Of a stretch of 33,671 nucleotides of DNA, positions 1-10,422 are shown piece after piece; the first letter of the stretch is position 1, and each line of letters starts with the position of its first letter. Position numbers and translations under genes: made by a program. The notes under the pieces are model-generated. The model worked only from the letters and a program-made list of their open reading frames with translations. It made no database searches and was not told where the DNA came from. Source of the DNA: Polysphondylium violaceum (lineage: Eukaryota > Evosea > Eumycetozoa > Dictyosteliales > Dictyosteliaceae); NCBI GenBank assembly GCA_000277445.1, contig AJWJ01000245.1:1-33671 (forward strand), written 5' to 3'.

Positions 1-310
1 CACACTAAAAAAAACTGCAAAACACAAATGATGAAAAAATAGGGAAAGTTATAAATATTTTAAAAGAGACGGATAAAGGGTATTAAGAGAGAGAAATAAA
101 ACAGTCTACACAGTTGTTTTGTTTTGTCTGTCTGGCAAGCATACACACACAATGAATGAATCACAATAAATGTGATAGAAAAACTATATGTTTATAAATC
201 TATTTCTGAGTTTTATAAAATCACTAATGGCTTTTAGGTCGTATGTGTGTAAGATATGGTAGAAGAGAGTGGATTTTGGTAGTGTGTTTTATATATAGCA
301 TGCAGAGTTT

Positions 311-404
311 GGTGAGTGTGGTGGGGGTGGTATGATTGAGATTTTGTAGTAGTGGATTCTACACATATAAATACATAACACCAGGGTGTGTAGTGGGGGT
401 GGTA
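311..404 (-). promoter_or_regulatory. Paired G-box-like elements
   Basis: Two G-rich stretches, 311-332 and 383-404, share the exact 12-mer GTGGGGGTGGTA about 72 nt apart. They resemble the G/T-alternating G-boxes bound by the dictyostelid G-box binding factor (GBF) in developmental promoters. The sequence shows the repetition; the factor assignment is inference. The target gene would lie off the left edge. Confidence 0.35.
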
Positions 405-1279
405 AGGAAGAGAAGAAGGGGATAAACTAAGAGTGAGAACAAAAAAGTGAAATGTTGATAATGATTATCTTAAAGAGGAAGAAACAATTCTAAAGAAAAG
501 AGGGTGTGTGTTGTTGAGCAATAATCTAGGTAGATGTAGTGGATATGTAAATGGAGAAATAAAAATCAAACGACGATAATTGCCTACTTACACTTTGGGT
601 GAGGGGTGAATAAATAGTTGTAATTTTTGGGCAATGTGACCAAAAAAGATAAAGAGGTTTTAGTTGTAAAAAAATAAAAAAAAGGTTTAAGGCTTTTGTT
701 GTTGTTGTTGGTGTGGTGTTGGTGTAATAGCTCTTCTTGCTACTGTAGTAACTCGCTATTAATTATTGTTTAGTGCGTGATGATGTATATCTTATTAAGT
801 TGTCTCTTTAATAGTTGAGGTCGAATGGAGTAACTTGAATAAAATGATTGATAATATCCATGCAGGTAAAAATATAAAAAAGGGAGTAAGGAGGAGGGGG
901 TTTAGGGTAAAAACTATGTCGTTGTTGAAGAGTGTTGTTGGTTAGTTTGTATAAAACACGCAAATGTGAATGATATCAAACATATAAATATAGTTGAGAG
1001 TATCTACCTAACAAAATTTTGTATGTGAGAAAAAAAAAAAAGAAAAATGCGCGTATTATTTTTTGTACTAACTTTTTTTTTTTTTTTTTTATTTTAAAAT
1101 TTTATTTTTCAAAAAAAAAAAACATTTGATCTCAGATTTTACTGACAGACAAATGTAAAAGTCTGATTTTTTGATAAAAAAATTTGAGAAACCATTTTCT
1201 TTGATTGCTGTGATTGTCTTTAAAAGATAAGATGAAAGAATCAGTATTCTTTTAAAATTTATTTTCAATCATTTTATCT

Positions 1280-1295
1280 TTGCATGACCATGCAA
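1280..1295. repeat. Short perfect inverted repeat downstream of the first gene
   Basis: TTGCATG-AC-CATGCAA gives two 7-nt arms with a 2-nt centre. It lies about 110 nt beyond the stop codon of the minus-strand gene at 1407-2801, so it could be a 3'-end hairpin or a palindromic protein site. Nothing more can be said from sequence. Confidence 0.4.
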
Positions 1296-1406
1296 ACAAA
1301 AAAACTCCATTCCAATAAAAATAAAAACAACATTAATTATTTAGATATATTTTATAAAATAAAAATACATAGGTACCACTAGAGAAGGAATCATTAAATT
1401 GTCTAA

Positions 1407-2801
1407 TTAAGCCTCATTTAAAAGATTCCAAGCTTTATTTAAATTTTCTTCAAAACATTCTGGCATAAAATTTCTCCATTGTTCTCTATCGTCATAGAAA
1501 ACTATTCCAGAGATATTCATAAACATGTGTTTTGATCTTTGAAGTTTTTCACCATCGACCCATTGTTGATGATTGATTCCTTTGATATAAGTGTCTGTGT
1601 GAGCCTTTATAAATTCGGCGGCCCTATGACTTCTTTTCCAATCTATAAAGTCTAGATTTCCACCCGCGTTTGTCCAACTGGAGATATGTCTAAAGGGATC
1701 AAGATTTATAGATTGGTAAAATTGTTCTAAACTAGTAAGGCCTGAATAACCTTGACTCCAACTAGAGTCTACAAGTGCACCTGTATTTACCATTCTAATC
1801 TCATTACTTCTTTCTTTGCACTTTAAATACATCCATTTAATTCTTTCAAAACCATGGTCATCGAGCCAAAAATCTACATCTGCTGACAAAACTACTCTAC
1901 CAATGTGATTTCTTCTACAATAATTAATAATTTCATCGATCAATAACTCCGCTTTATAATATTTATGAAAATCATTTGGTAGAATTTCATTGACTGTTGG
2001 AATTGCTTTTAATCCATTTTCCAGTTTAAATATATTTCCTTTATTATGTTGTCCATGAAAATCACTAAAATTATTATAATGATGATGATGATGATGATGA
2101 TGGATGATGTATTAATATTTAATAATAATGATGATAATAGTAATAATAACTTACCTCCCAAATGCTTCACCACCAATAATACAATATTCATAGCCTTCTT
2201 CGACAATGGCTCTACTACTTTGAATACTAAAAAGTTTCTCACTTGGACAAAATCCTCTAGGACTTCTTGCAAATAAATCCCACATCACTTGATTTGTATG
2301 TTTGATATCCTCTTTAACAAATCCATTAATATAAGCATCTTGATAATGGTCACTATGTAAACATGGCTTTAAAAGTGTTTGGTTATTATTAATAAAACTA
2401 TTGATCCCAATATCTATTATTTGTAATTTAAATAATAGTTACTTGAGCTAAAGGGGATGCATGAAAAGTGGAGCCAATAATCTCTGATTGATCCCAAGCT
2501 GAATAAACACCTTTATTTGCTGTTCTCATTCTAATAGAGCCTTTAATTGATGGTTCTGTTCGAGCAATAGCTTCCATTGTTTGACCAGTCATAGCCCAAC
2601 TAATTGGAATACCATGTCCACCAATATCATGTTCAAACCATAAACATTGGTCCTATAAAATATATTATTTGTTATTATTAATAATTACCAGTTATTATCT
2701 TTTTTTTTTTTGTGTATGTTTACCATTAATTTAGCCAACTTGTATGCGGGTTCATCATGTCCAATATCGGCCCAAGGGCAAAATGAAAATAAAATAGGCA
2801 T
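1407..2801 (-). CDS. Unrecognised protein, possibly GH57/polysaccharide-deacetylase-like barrel (385 aa, four exons)
   Basis: Four exons join in phase on the minus strand: 2801-2724, 2652-2443, 2366-2155 and 2064-1407, giving 385 aa. I do not recognise the gene. The start codon opens a run of conserved-looking aromatic and acidic residues (MPILFSFCPWADIGHDEPAY). Next come a WFEHDIGGHG block, an IIGSTFHASP block, and a GFCPSE block followed by a Glu-Glu-Gly-Tyr-Glu segment. The order of these blocks resembles GH57 and NodB-type (beta/alpha)7 barrels, where glutamate or aspartate and histidine residues line the active site. That resemblance is inference from pattern, not a match to a signature. 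No signal peptide or membrane segment is evident, so it is probably cytosolic. Intron 2 (2442-2367) ends in TTTTAAAG, an acceptor without a pyrimidine tract, chosen because it is the only one that keeps phase 0. Intron 3 contains an ATG trinucleotide repeat. The gene model is firmer than the function. Confidence 0.7.
2081..2109. repeat. ATG/CAT trinucleotide microsatellite in an intron
   Basis: About nine ATG-type units with one interruption lie inside intron 3 (2154-2065) of the first gene. It is an ordinary dictyostelid simple repeat and is non-coding in the spliced model. Confidence 0.7.
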
Positions 2802-3011
2802 ATTTTATTTATTGCTCTATATTAATATATTATCTGTAATATCTGTAAAACAATGAAAAGATGAAGCGAATGCAATATTAAAAAAAAAAAATAAAAAAAA
2901 TAAAAAAAATCTAAAGGTCTTTTTTTGAACCAAAAAAAATTGAAGATCCTTTGATTTTTTTTTTTTATTTTTTGAAACATGTCATTGCCGAGTAAAGCAA
3001 AATGCATTTTT

Positions 3012-4668
3012 TTATTCCAAATTTTCATCATCTTTATCCGAGATTTCATCATCAATCGCATACACTGATTCAGTGAATAGTTTATATATTTTTTCACTCA
3101 ACTGAATGCCAATCTTTTTGTTCAATTTACCATAGACAATGTCTTTGAGTAGTTCTTGAGGATTTTTCTTTTGGCTTTTGAATGCTTGATAAAGTGACAG
3201 GGCTGATGGATATTTTTCAACAATTTTAAACACCTTTTGTTCCGAACATGTGGGGATTTGCATCAATTGAATAGCAAAAAATTCTCTTAATATCAGTCCT
3301 TTGGATTTGATATTGACTGAATTAAATGTATCAAGACTACAGATTTGTTTGCCACTTTTATAAAAATATTTCTCTTTACCATTTAGATAATTGCTATTAC
3401 TATTGTTATTACCAGTACCGCTACCACTGGCACCTTTTTGATTAAAAACCAATTTAGATTCAAAAAATTTTGTTAGATTTGAAATATATTCTATAGTTTC
3501 ATCCAAACATTTTGTCTCTTTGACGGTGATGTTATCGTGCAGCTGAGTAGTGACGAGGGCAGATGAAAGAGTGTCGGGCGAAAGACCAAAATTGGCAGCA
3601 CCCCATTTTTGTTTTCTGTAAAAGAATTGTGAGTTGCCGCCACTATTATTTTTATAGGAGCTAGTGGATAAAACACCTTCAACCAAATATATGATATTCT
3701 CGCAACCAGATTTTGATAATCGAAACTTTTGTTCTTTGTATCTACCATCAATGATAGAACTACTGAGATCATCGGTTCTTTTTCTTTCAATAATATAATT
3801 TAATGTATACTCTTGCCCATCGTCACCAATGCCAACCCAAACAAAATCGCCAACTTCAAGTTTTTTAATTTCAGAACAAACATTCATCTCTTCCAATTTC
3901 TTTTGAATATGATTTCTTTCTTGAACTGATTTGACTTCTCTATTATCAATGACACATTTGATTTTCTTGAACTTAATTATACTTAGGTCCAATGGTATTA
4001 TGTTTATATTATTTATATTTAAATTGTTATTGTTATCATTGTTATTATTAGTATCTATATTATCACCATCATCATCACTTTTAACTTTTGATGATTTAGC
4101 TTTTGTTTTTTTGGAAACCTTGCTATCTGCTGATTTAGCTTTTGTTTCTTTAACATTGTTGTCTGACTTTTTAGATTTTTGTTTTTTTTTCTTTGGTTGT
4201 AGATTTCTTGGTAAAGGTTAAACTAACATTTGATTCAAATGAAAAATCCAATTCGTCTATATCTATACTATTCATTTTTTGATTCTTGGTTTGATTTCTT
4301 TCATTCAAGTAATCATCAAAATCATCAAAATCATCAAAATCCTCACCTTTATCTATATTGGATTTTGTTGAATTAATTTTATTATTATTATTACTGCTAT
4401 TATTTTTACATTCTGAACCAAATAAGATATCATCATCGAAATCTAAACTATTATTGTTATTGTTATTACTAATTGTTTTCATTTCCTCAATAGTCTTTTT
4501 TGATGTTGGATTAAAATCAAATGAAAAGTCTAAATCTTGGGAATCATCCATTTTACTATTTACAATTATTCCCTTATTTAAATAAAGTTCGCCAAGATTA
4601 TCACCATAATCATCATATATATAGTCAAATTTTTGATCAAAACTGTTACTTTCATTATTATTATTGTA

Positions 4669-4739
<71 letters not shown>

Positions 4740-5871
4740 CATAATCTTTTAAAAAAATATCAAAACTATCATCTATTTCTTGTTGATTATCAGCCAATTT
4801 AGATTCAACAGCACCGAAATCCAACTTTCTCTTTTTTAAAAGTTTTGTTGGAGTTGTTAAAGTTGGTTTATATTGTGATGGTGATTTAAAAGGTGATGGT
4901 GATATTGTTGTTGCTTTCCTTTGTTCATAAGTAAATGTTTGTTTTAATGGTGTTATTACTCTTTTATATGGAGATTTAAATGGTGAACGATATGCATTGT
5001 TGTTAATGCTATTTGAGTAGCCTTTGAACGGTGATATACCTAGTTTAAAAGAAGAGAAAGATGATGTTGATGATGATGATGATGATGATGGCTTATGACT
5101 ATTATTACTACTGTTGAGGGATAGTTTAATAGAGGTTGCATGTCTATTTGGTCTGAGAGGTGATGCTATTTTATCATACTTTCTTTTAAACTTTGGTGAT
5201 TTGAATGGTGATTTGGTAGGGTTATTGTTCAGTGTTGGTAGTCTAATTTGATCATCCTCTTTCTTTTTAGTTATCAATGCCTTTTTAAAAACAGGTGTTG
5301 ATAGTAATAGTTCTCTCTCTTCTTCATCATAATTATCAATATTCACTGTGGTTGATGATTTAACTGGTGTTGATTGTTTTCTACTATTATCTTTAATAGG
5401 TGATGGTAATGGTGATGGTTGTTGTTGCAGTGTAATTCCTTTTGATTTCTTTGGTGTGGAAGTAGTATGCTTTTGTTGTAATATATTTTTTAAAGGAGTT
5501 GGTGGGCCTGATGGATAAATAGGATGACTAGTGTTTAAAAGAAATGCATCGATTTTCTTTAATATAGCAGGGCCTACCCCATTGAGAATCTCACATTCTT
5601 TTGATGAAAAGATTGGTAATGGATATAGACTGAGTGACTTTATTGCCTTTTTGTATACTATCGTCTTTCTATAATCTGGCACCTGACCATTTGATCTCTG
5701 TATATTTACTATCGTGTCTATTTCCTTTTGAAGAAATGATATAATATGAGGATTAAATCCTGTTGTTGTGGTAGTAGTAGTAGTAGTAGTATTGTTTTCT
5801 TTATTTATTATCTTTGCTGATGATGTTGATGATGATGATGATGATGAAGTTGTAATAGTTTTACTCATCAT
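3012..5871 (-). CDS. mus81: MUS81 structure-specific endonuclease catalytic subunit
   Basis: MUS81 pairs with EME1/MMS4 in the nucleus and cleaves branched DNA such as stalled forks and joint molecules. The N-terminal third has an XPF/MUS81-type helix-hairpin-helix stretch (about residues 40-110, ending in a NGVGPAILKKIDAFL block). A long low-complexity linker follows, rich in SPFKSP motifs, poly-Asn and acidic runs. The C-terminal half is an ERCC4 nuclease with VIDNRE, GDF and ERKRTDDL, the family's metal-binding signature, followed by SIIDGRYKEQKFRL and a terminal HhH region (LMQIPTCS, IGIQLSEKIYKL). The first reading frame stops at 4171, and the nuclease part lies in a different frame. A 61-nt intron (4227-4167, GTTAGT..AAAAAG) restores the frame exactly and gives 932 aa (exons 5871-4228 and 4166-3012). 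Alternatively, one extra A in the nine-A run near 4181-4190 is an indel. Identity is secure; the joint is not. Confidence 0.93.
4651..4740 (-). repeat. AAT/AAC trinucleotide repeat coding poly-Asn in mus81
   Basis: A nearly pure (TTA)n run on the plus strand reads as (AAT)n on the coding strand and encodes an asparagine tract of roughly 28 residues in the MUS81 linker. The tract is in frame and is expected to vary in length between strains. It is typical of dictyostelid proteins. Confidence 0.9.
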
Positions 5872-6062
5872 AGTACTAGTAGTATTGGGATATATCTACC
5901 CATCTATCAGTCAAATGTCATATATTTTCTTGTTGAAAAATAAAGTGAGCAGTTCAAAGAAAAATGAAAATGAAAAAAGTAAAAATTTGAAAAAAAGCGG
6001 GGAAATGGGGAAGTTAATTGGTATTATTACCTCAAGGGAATATTCAATATGAATGTGTTTAT

Positions 6063-6426
6063 TTAAAAGATGAAACCAGAGTCCGTTACTCTACCAACTG
6101 GGAGTGGATCTGTTTTGTTGTGATCTTTCTTTCCCTTTCTTTTCTTTGGCGTAGTAGAGATAACTGTTTTCTTATTTTTGTCAGACTAGAGAGTAGTGGT
6201 AAATTAATAAAAGAAATTAGTAATTATTCTGAATAGATGTGATAAAATTCGTAAATAGTACCATAGCTCTTATTCTGTCCATTTCCATTTGCTTTACGTA
6301 ACTATCTTCCAAAGCCATTTCTCTATCTTTTATTTTATCCTCTAGATTTCTTAATGGGGCGCCACTTCTACGGAGCATTGGAGCTCTTCTTAGACCATTG
6401 AAAATTGAAGTAGAAACTCTATTCAT
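6063..6426 (-). CDS. Small mitochondrial protein resembling ATP synthase inhibitor IF1 (95 aa, two exons)
   Basis: Exon 1 (6426-6262, 55 aa) starts with a basic, hydroxylated, acid-free leader (NRVSTSIFNGLRR...RR) of the kind that targets the mitochondrial matrix. It continues with KDREMALEDSYVKQMEMDR. That segment lines up with the inhibitory core of IF1 (in yeast: basic-Arg-Glu, Ala, Glu-Asp, aromatic-Val-basic-Gln, Glu). IF1 blocks ATP hydrolysis by F1 when membrane potential falls. Splicing at GTACTA to an acceptor ending CTCTCTAG (intron 6261-6186, 76 nt) joins a phase-0 exon of 40 codons (6185-6063). That exon is far more G+C-rich than the flanks. Its product is a lysine-rich tail (KKRKGKK) rather than the usual coiled coil. 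Without splicing, the protein would read through to 69 aa and stop at 6217. The IF1 assignment is plausible, not proven. It lies 190 nt upstream of mus81, on the same strand. Confidence 0.55.
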
Positions 6427-7716
6427 TATTTGTTGTTGTTAATTAAAATATTTGTATGCCTGTAAAAGATTTGTTTGAAATTAAAATAAAACATGGCCGC
6501 CTTCTTATATTAGACACTCGAATGAAAAAAAAACAAAAAAGAGATTCAAGATGCAAATGCATATTTCCTCTTTTATTTATATTTTCATATAATTGATATT
6601 TTTTTTATTTTTATTTTTTTTTTTGTTTTTTTTATTTTTTTTACTATTTTGTTAAAATTATCTTTAGCGTTACGTTTTAGGAAATAATCAAACTCTATCC
6701 TTTTATTTATTTTTTTGATTGAAAAGACTAAATCCTAAAGGTAAGTGAAAAAAAGATCTTTTTTTTAAATGATAGAGTGGTGTGTGAAAAAATTGAATCC
6801 ACTCCGCATATATCCCACACGTCACACACAATGTGGTGTCTTTTTTTTAAAAAAAAAAAAAAAAATACATCAACTTTTAATTGTACATAAGTAGACGACG
6901 ACTCGTCATAAAGATTTGGTTTAAACATAATATAGTAGTATATAACCACTACTTTTAAAAGGAAGAAAAGAAAAGTTGGTACTCAATAGTTGTAGTAGTA
7001 ATAGTAGTAATAGTAATAGTAGAGCACACATATCTCATTATAATATATTACTGTGTGCCTTTGTCGACTACATTATAAATCTTATTTTACACAGGGGTTT
7101 TATTGGCATCAAGATATAAAAGGAAGAGATATTCACACTCTTATCATAGTCGTCGTCATCATCCATCATCATTATCACCATCACCATCATACATCTAAAA
7201 CAATGATGATTAACATCATGATAAATATGGTTTCTTTACCATAACTAAAACATCTCAATCTTTTACATTTATCTCAAGGTTTCCTTTTTCCTCACCATTT
7301 AACCTTTTTCATACATACGCCTCTTATCTTGACATACACATACATATCCACATACCCCACTACTACTACAAGTATGAAATGGTATAGTGGCACCAAATAT
7401 AAATCGACTATACTCGATAAACAATACAATATATCTATATCAACATATATGTGTTGATAAACATTATATATAGTTGTATGACGTGAATCAATAGATATCG
7501 CGATGCAATTATTTGTGTAGTGTCCCTTTTTTTATTTTTTTCTTTATTCTTATTCAAATGCACAATATAAATAGTTTATGTAAAGCTTTGTTTTTATTGT
7601 ATTGCTCTTGTTGATTATCTGTCTTCAATATTACTATATTATTATTTTTGTATCTTCATCACTCACAAATTACTCACCAATTTAAATTTTTTTTCTCAAC
7701 TCTTCAAGCATCAAAA
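6427..7716. other. Divergent intergenic region between IF1-like gene and snx3
   Basis: This is a shared promoter region with no gene I can support. It has long A/T homopolymers (6595-6660 and 6837-6865). A G/C patch at 6775-6835 carries GAGTGG and, 18 nt later, its inverse CCACTC, plus GT- and CA-alternating stretches. It also has a TAG/TAA-type repeat (6985-7020) and an ATC-type repeat (7150-7200). The short open frames over these repeats have no coding character. Confidence 0.6.
7438..7459. repeat. Inverted repeat upstream of snx3
   Basis: TATCAACA-TATATG-TGTTGATA gives 8-nt perfect arms and a 6-nt loop, about 260-280 nt before the snx3 start codon. It could be a palindromic factor site or a structure in a leader. 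There is no further support. Confidence 0.45.
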
Positions 7717-8224
7717 ATGACAGACAAAAAAGCAGCCAACAAAAGAATTGAAGGTGATTATCAAGAACCAGAATATATTAGCATTGTAGTCAGTGATCCA
7801 ACTAGAGTCGATGAATTTATCTCTTACAAAATCACTACCAGTGTAAGTTTGGTCATAATACTCAATTTCATAATTTACAAATACTAATCACTACACCAAA
7901 CAACTACTCTAGACCACTTTTCCTGAATATAAAGAAAGAGAATTTACAGTGAGAAGAAGATATAAAGAATTTGTAGTATTGAGAGAACACTTGAAACATA
8001 AACTTTCAGAAAAACCAAAGGCAATTAAATTTGGAGAATTGGCACCACTCCCAGGAAACAATCTTTCTTCATTATTTGGTCAAGGTAGATTTGAAGCTGA
8101 ATTTATTGAAGAAAGAAGAAAAGGCCTTGAGCAATTCCTCAACTCTGTGGCCAATCACAATTTTTTCCGTTTTGTTCCATTCCTCCATCGTTTCCTTCAA
8201 GAAAAGGATGTAAACTTTTTATAA
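7717..8224 (+). CDS. snx3: SNX3-type sorting nexin (PX-only protein, 145 aa)
   Basis: Sorting nexin 3 (yeast Grd19) binds PI3P on early endosomes and recruits cargo to retromer. Two exons, 7717-7842 and 7913-8224, join in phase 0 across a 70-nt intron (GTAAGT..CTCTAG). The product is essentially one PX domain. It has a RRRYKEF motif (residues 56-62) contacting phosphoinositide, a LAPLPG proline loop (residues 85-90) and an EERRKGLEQFL block (residues 108-117) supplying the second basic phosphate contact. Human SNX3 is 162 aa, so the length fits. The start at 7717 was chosen over an in-frame ATG at 7648 because of its AAAAATG context and because the domain begins soon after. SNX12 is the vertebrate paralogue and cannot be excluded by name, but SNX3 is the ancestral function. 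Confidence 0.9.
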
Positions 8225-8288
8225 ATAATTTAATTTAATTTACACCAAAAGAAAAGAAAAACAAAAAAAAAGATATGTAATAAAACAA

Positions 8289-8306
8289 GGTAGTTTGATA
8301 ACTACC
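8289..8306. terminator. Hairpin between convergent snx3 and SDR genes
   Basis: GGTAGTT-TGAT-AACTACC forms a perfect 7-bp stem with a 4-nt loop. It lies 64 nt after the snx3 stop and about 145 nt after the stop of the opposite-strand gene. The position suggests a two-way 3'-end element; that role is inference. Confidence 0.4.
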
Positions 8307-8450
8307 AAAAGGATATAAAAAAGAAGACTCTTTGGAAATATAAATTTTGTTTTACAAAAAATAGATATTATTATTATGACAAGTTTTATTTTACTTTTAC
8401 TATTACTATTACTATTAAATATTATTTGATTGGCAATTTGACAAATAAAT

Positions 8451-9629
8451 TTATTGTAAGGCTGGGAATAACTTTTGATCGATAAAGTATTGAATTTGGT
8501 CTCTAACGAGGGCTTCGGTGAGTTCTGGATGATCGTATTTGAAACCGGTGGATTCAATGGCGGAACCATCAACGCTGAGATGGTTATTGGATAAGAGTTC
8601 TTGATCAATGTATGGAGTTAATGGAGTATTGACAATATCTTTTTGTTTACAGAGATCAGACCATGGTTTGAGATGTTTATCGTTGGCTTCATTGCAAATG
8701 CTTTGGAGATTTAATTGAGCTACATTGGATAATAATGAACCTACGAAACTAGTTTTAATGTGGAAAATCTTTTCAAGTATTTTACTAATCTTTTCGGCGT
8801 CTGTGTCACCTTTATCGGAAAGGTTATAAAGATCACCATTCTTTCCAACTTTGGCAAGATGCCATAAAGCTTTGCATACATCTGAAACGTGAACAGTGTT
8901 ATATTTCAAATCACCGGTCCAAAGGAATTTCATCTTTTCGTCAATGAATTGGTAAACAGCACCAGTAATAATTCTTGGTGAAATACCAAGAATATCACCT
9001 GGACCATAAACAACTGATGGACGTACAATAATTAAATTTAATCTAAATAGTAATTGATTAATTTAATATATCAGTATAAATATTTTAAATGATGATAATA
9101 AAATAATATATATTTACCCAGCAATTTCTTTTAATTTTTCTTCACCTTTAAGTTTGTGCACGGCAATTAAGGTCCATGCTTTAGAAGAGGTGGTTTTATC
9201 GGTTTCTTTACTTGGTTTTTTATTTGACTCATAAACTTGAGCAGTGGAAACTTCAATAAATTTATCAACACCAACCTTGGCAGCTTCGGTAGCACATTTG
9301 ACAGAGACGTCAAATACTTTTTCATTATAGACGGCTTCAGTTTGACCATATTTGGTTTCACCAGCCAAGTTAAAGACAATGTTGAATTTATCACCTTCCA
9401 AAGCAAATACTTTGGCAATTGAGGCAGGTGAGGTTAAATTACCTTGCATAAATTCAACGGATGGATTGTTGAAAGCCTCTTGATGTTTGGCGCCAAGATA
9501 GGCAGTTGGTGGTAAAACTTTATCAACAACACGAATTTTGTTACAAACTTGTTGTTCGACTAAATATTGAACTAAATTTCTACCAATGAAGCCAACACCT
9601 CCAAGAATTAAAACGTTTGGTTTAGACAT
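8451..9629 (-). CDS. NAD(P)-binding extended SDR / sugar epimerase-like protein (367 aa)
   Basis: Exons 9629-9118 and 9042-8451 join in phase (a split Gly codon) across a 75-nt intron and give 367 aa. The N-terminus is a Rossmann fold with GGVGFIG at residues 10-16, an acidic residue after the second strand (VVDK), then NLAGETKYG and STAQVY, as in NAD-dependent epimerase/dehydratases and 3-beta-HSD relatives. The second exon has VRPSVVYGPGD and a VHVSDVCKALWHLA block, where extended SDRs hold the substrate side. The usual YxxxK catalytic pair is not intact: the lysines at 159 and 161 lie in AVHKLKG, with Ile155 and Val157 four residues before. This may be a non-catalytic or altered member, or Tyr133 may serve instead. 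The substrate is unknown. It is convergent with snx3 and divergent from the DEP-PH gene. Confidence 0.82.
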
Positions 9630-10422
9630 TATTTTATTTTATTTTATATATATATGAGAGTGGGGATGTGAGTGGATAGGGTGAGAGTGATAATATATGT
9701 AGTATACAAAAAAGGGATATAGGAAGGGGAAAAAAAAATCAAAAAAAATATATGTGAAGAGGAAAAAAATTAATCAACAAAAAAAAAAAAAAAATATTAA
9801 AAAAAAATAAAAAAAAATTTGTGCAAATCTTTGATTGAGAATGGCTATAAAATGAATCAAATTGGGTTGAAAAAAATCTTTTGGTGGCGAACTTCTTTTT
9901 ATGAAAATATTTCAAAAAAAAAAAGTGACTGTAAATAGACTCTGATATTTTTTTATATTCAAACCAAGATATTTTCATAAATTCCATCATCATTATTATT
10001 ATGATTTATTTATTTATTTACTTGTGTAATAAAGTTTTTATTCATTCAATGTACGAAATAATGAATGATTCTTCAAGATCTACTTTCTGTGAAAGATAGG
10101 GTTACGCTTAGTAATAAGGTTTTATTAGCTTGTTTTTTTTTATTTTTTTTTTACTTCTTTCTTCTAGGTGGTTTTGTAAATGAGACCTTAGACATTCAAT
10201 ATTTGCATAAAAGAACTCAAATAAACTAATTCAAAAATGAATGATATCATGCGCATGAACACATAAATTTTTTTTTGGAAAATCGCAAAGAAAATTTTCA
10301 TTTTCTCAAAAGATTTTTTTTTTTAAAATTATATTGCTAAAGTGTACTCACGACAGATAAGCATGTTTTAAGATATCTTTTGAAATATAATATTTTAAAC
10401 CTATCTAGGCATTAGAAATTCA
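9630..10422. other. Divergent intergenic region between SDR and DEP-PH genes
   Basis: No gene is supportable here. A G-rich stretch (9655-9690) follows directly upstream of the SDR gene, in the same polarity as other minus-strand promoters here. A/T homopolymers follow (9725-9825, 10133-10152 and 10307-10325). An 84-codon open frame across 9739-9993 is Phe/Lys-rich because of the homopolymers and is not convincing. Confidence 0.6.

Larger units (their letters stand above)
1..1406. other. Intergenic region, probably upstream of a minus-strand gene off the left edge
   Basis: I see no supportable gene here. The plus strand is G/T-rich between about 230 and 920, with two copies of a GTGGGGGTGGTA element (321-332 and 393-404) and other G-rich clusters near 890-905. 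It then turns into A/T homopolymer, including an 18-nt T run at 1073-1090. Elsewhere in this window the strand upstream of a gene is C/A-rich when read in the direction of that gene. This G-rich plus strand therefore fits a promoter for a minus-strand gene to the left. That is inference, because the gene itself is not in the window. A short perfect palindrome, ACAAAATTTTGT, lies at 1011-1022. Confidence 0.5.

Noticed and set aside
2009-2276. Open frames on both strands over the ATG repeat (76 and 87 codons)
   Set aside because: They run across intron 3 and an exon of the first gene in the wrong frames; Met/Ile runs come from the microsatellite.
4521-4802. Plus-strand frame with a long poly-Tyr run
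   Set aside because: It is the antisense shadow of the mus81 poly-Asn tract.
6080-6120. tRNA-like segment on the minus strand (CCCAGTTGGTAGAGTAACGG, resembling an A box and D arm)
   Set aside because: There is no B box (GGTTCRANTCC), no matching 3' anticodon-stem half and no acceptor stem. The same bases read as coding (PLPVGRVTDSG) in exon 2 of the IF1-like gene.
9739-9993. 84-codon minus-strand open frame
   Set aside because: Phe/Lys-rich translation of A/T homopolymers in a divergent promoter region.
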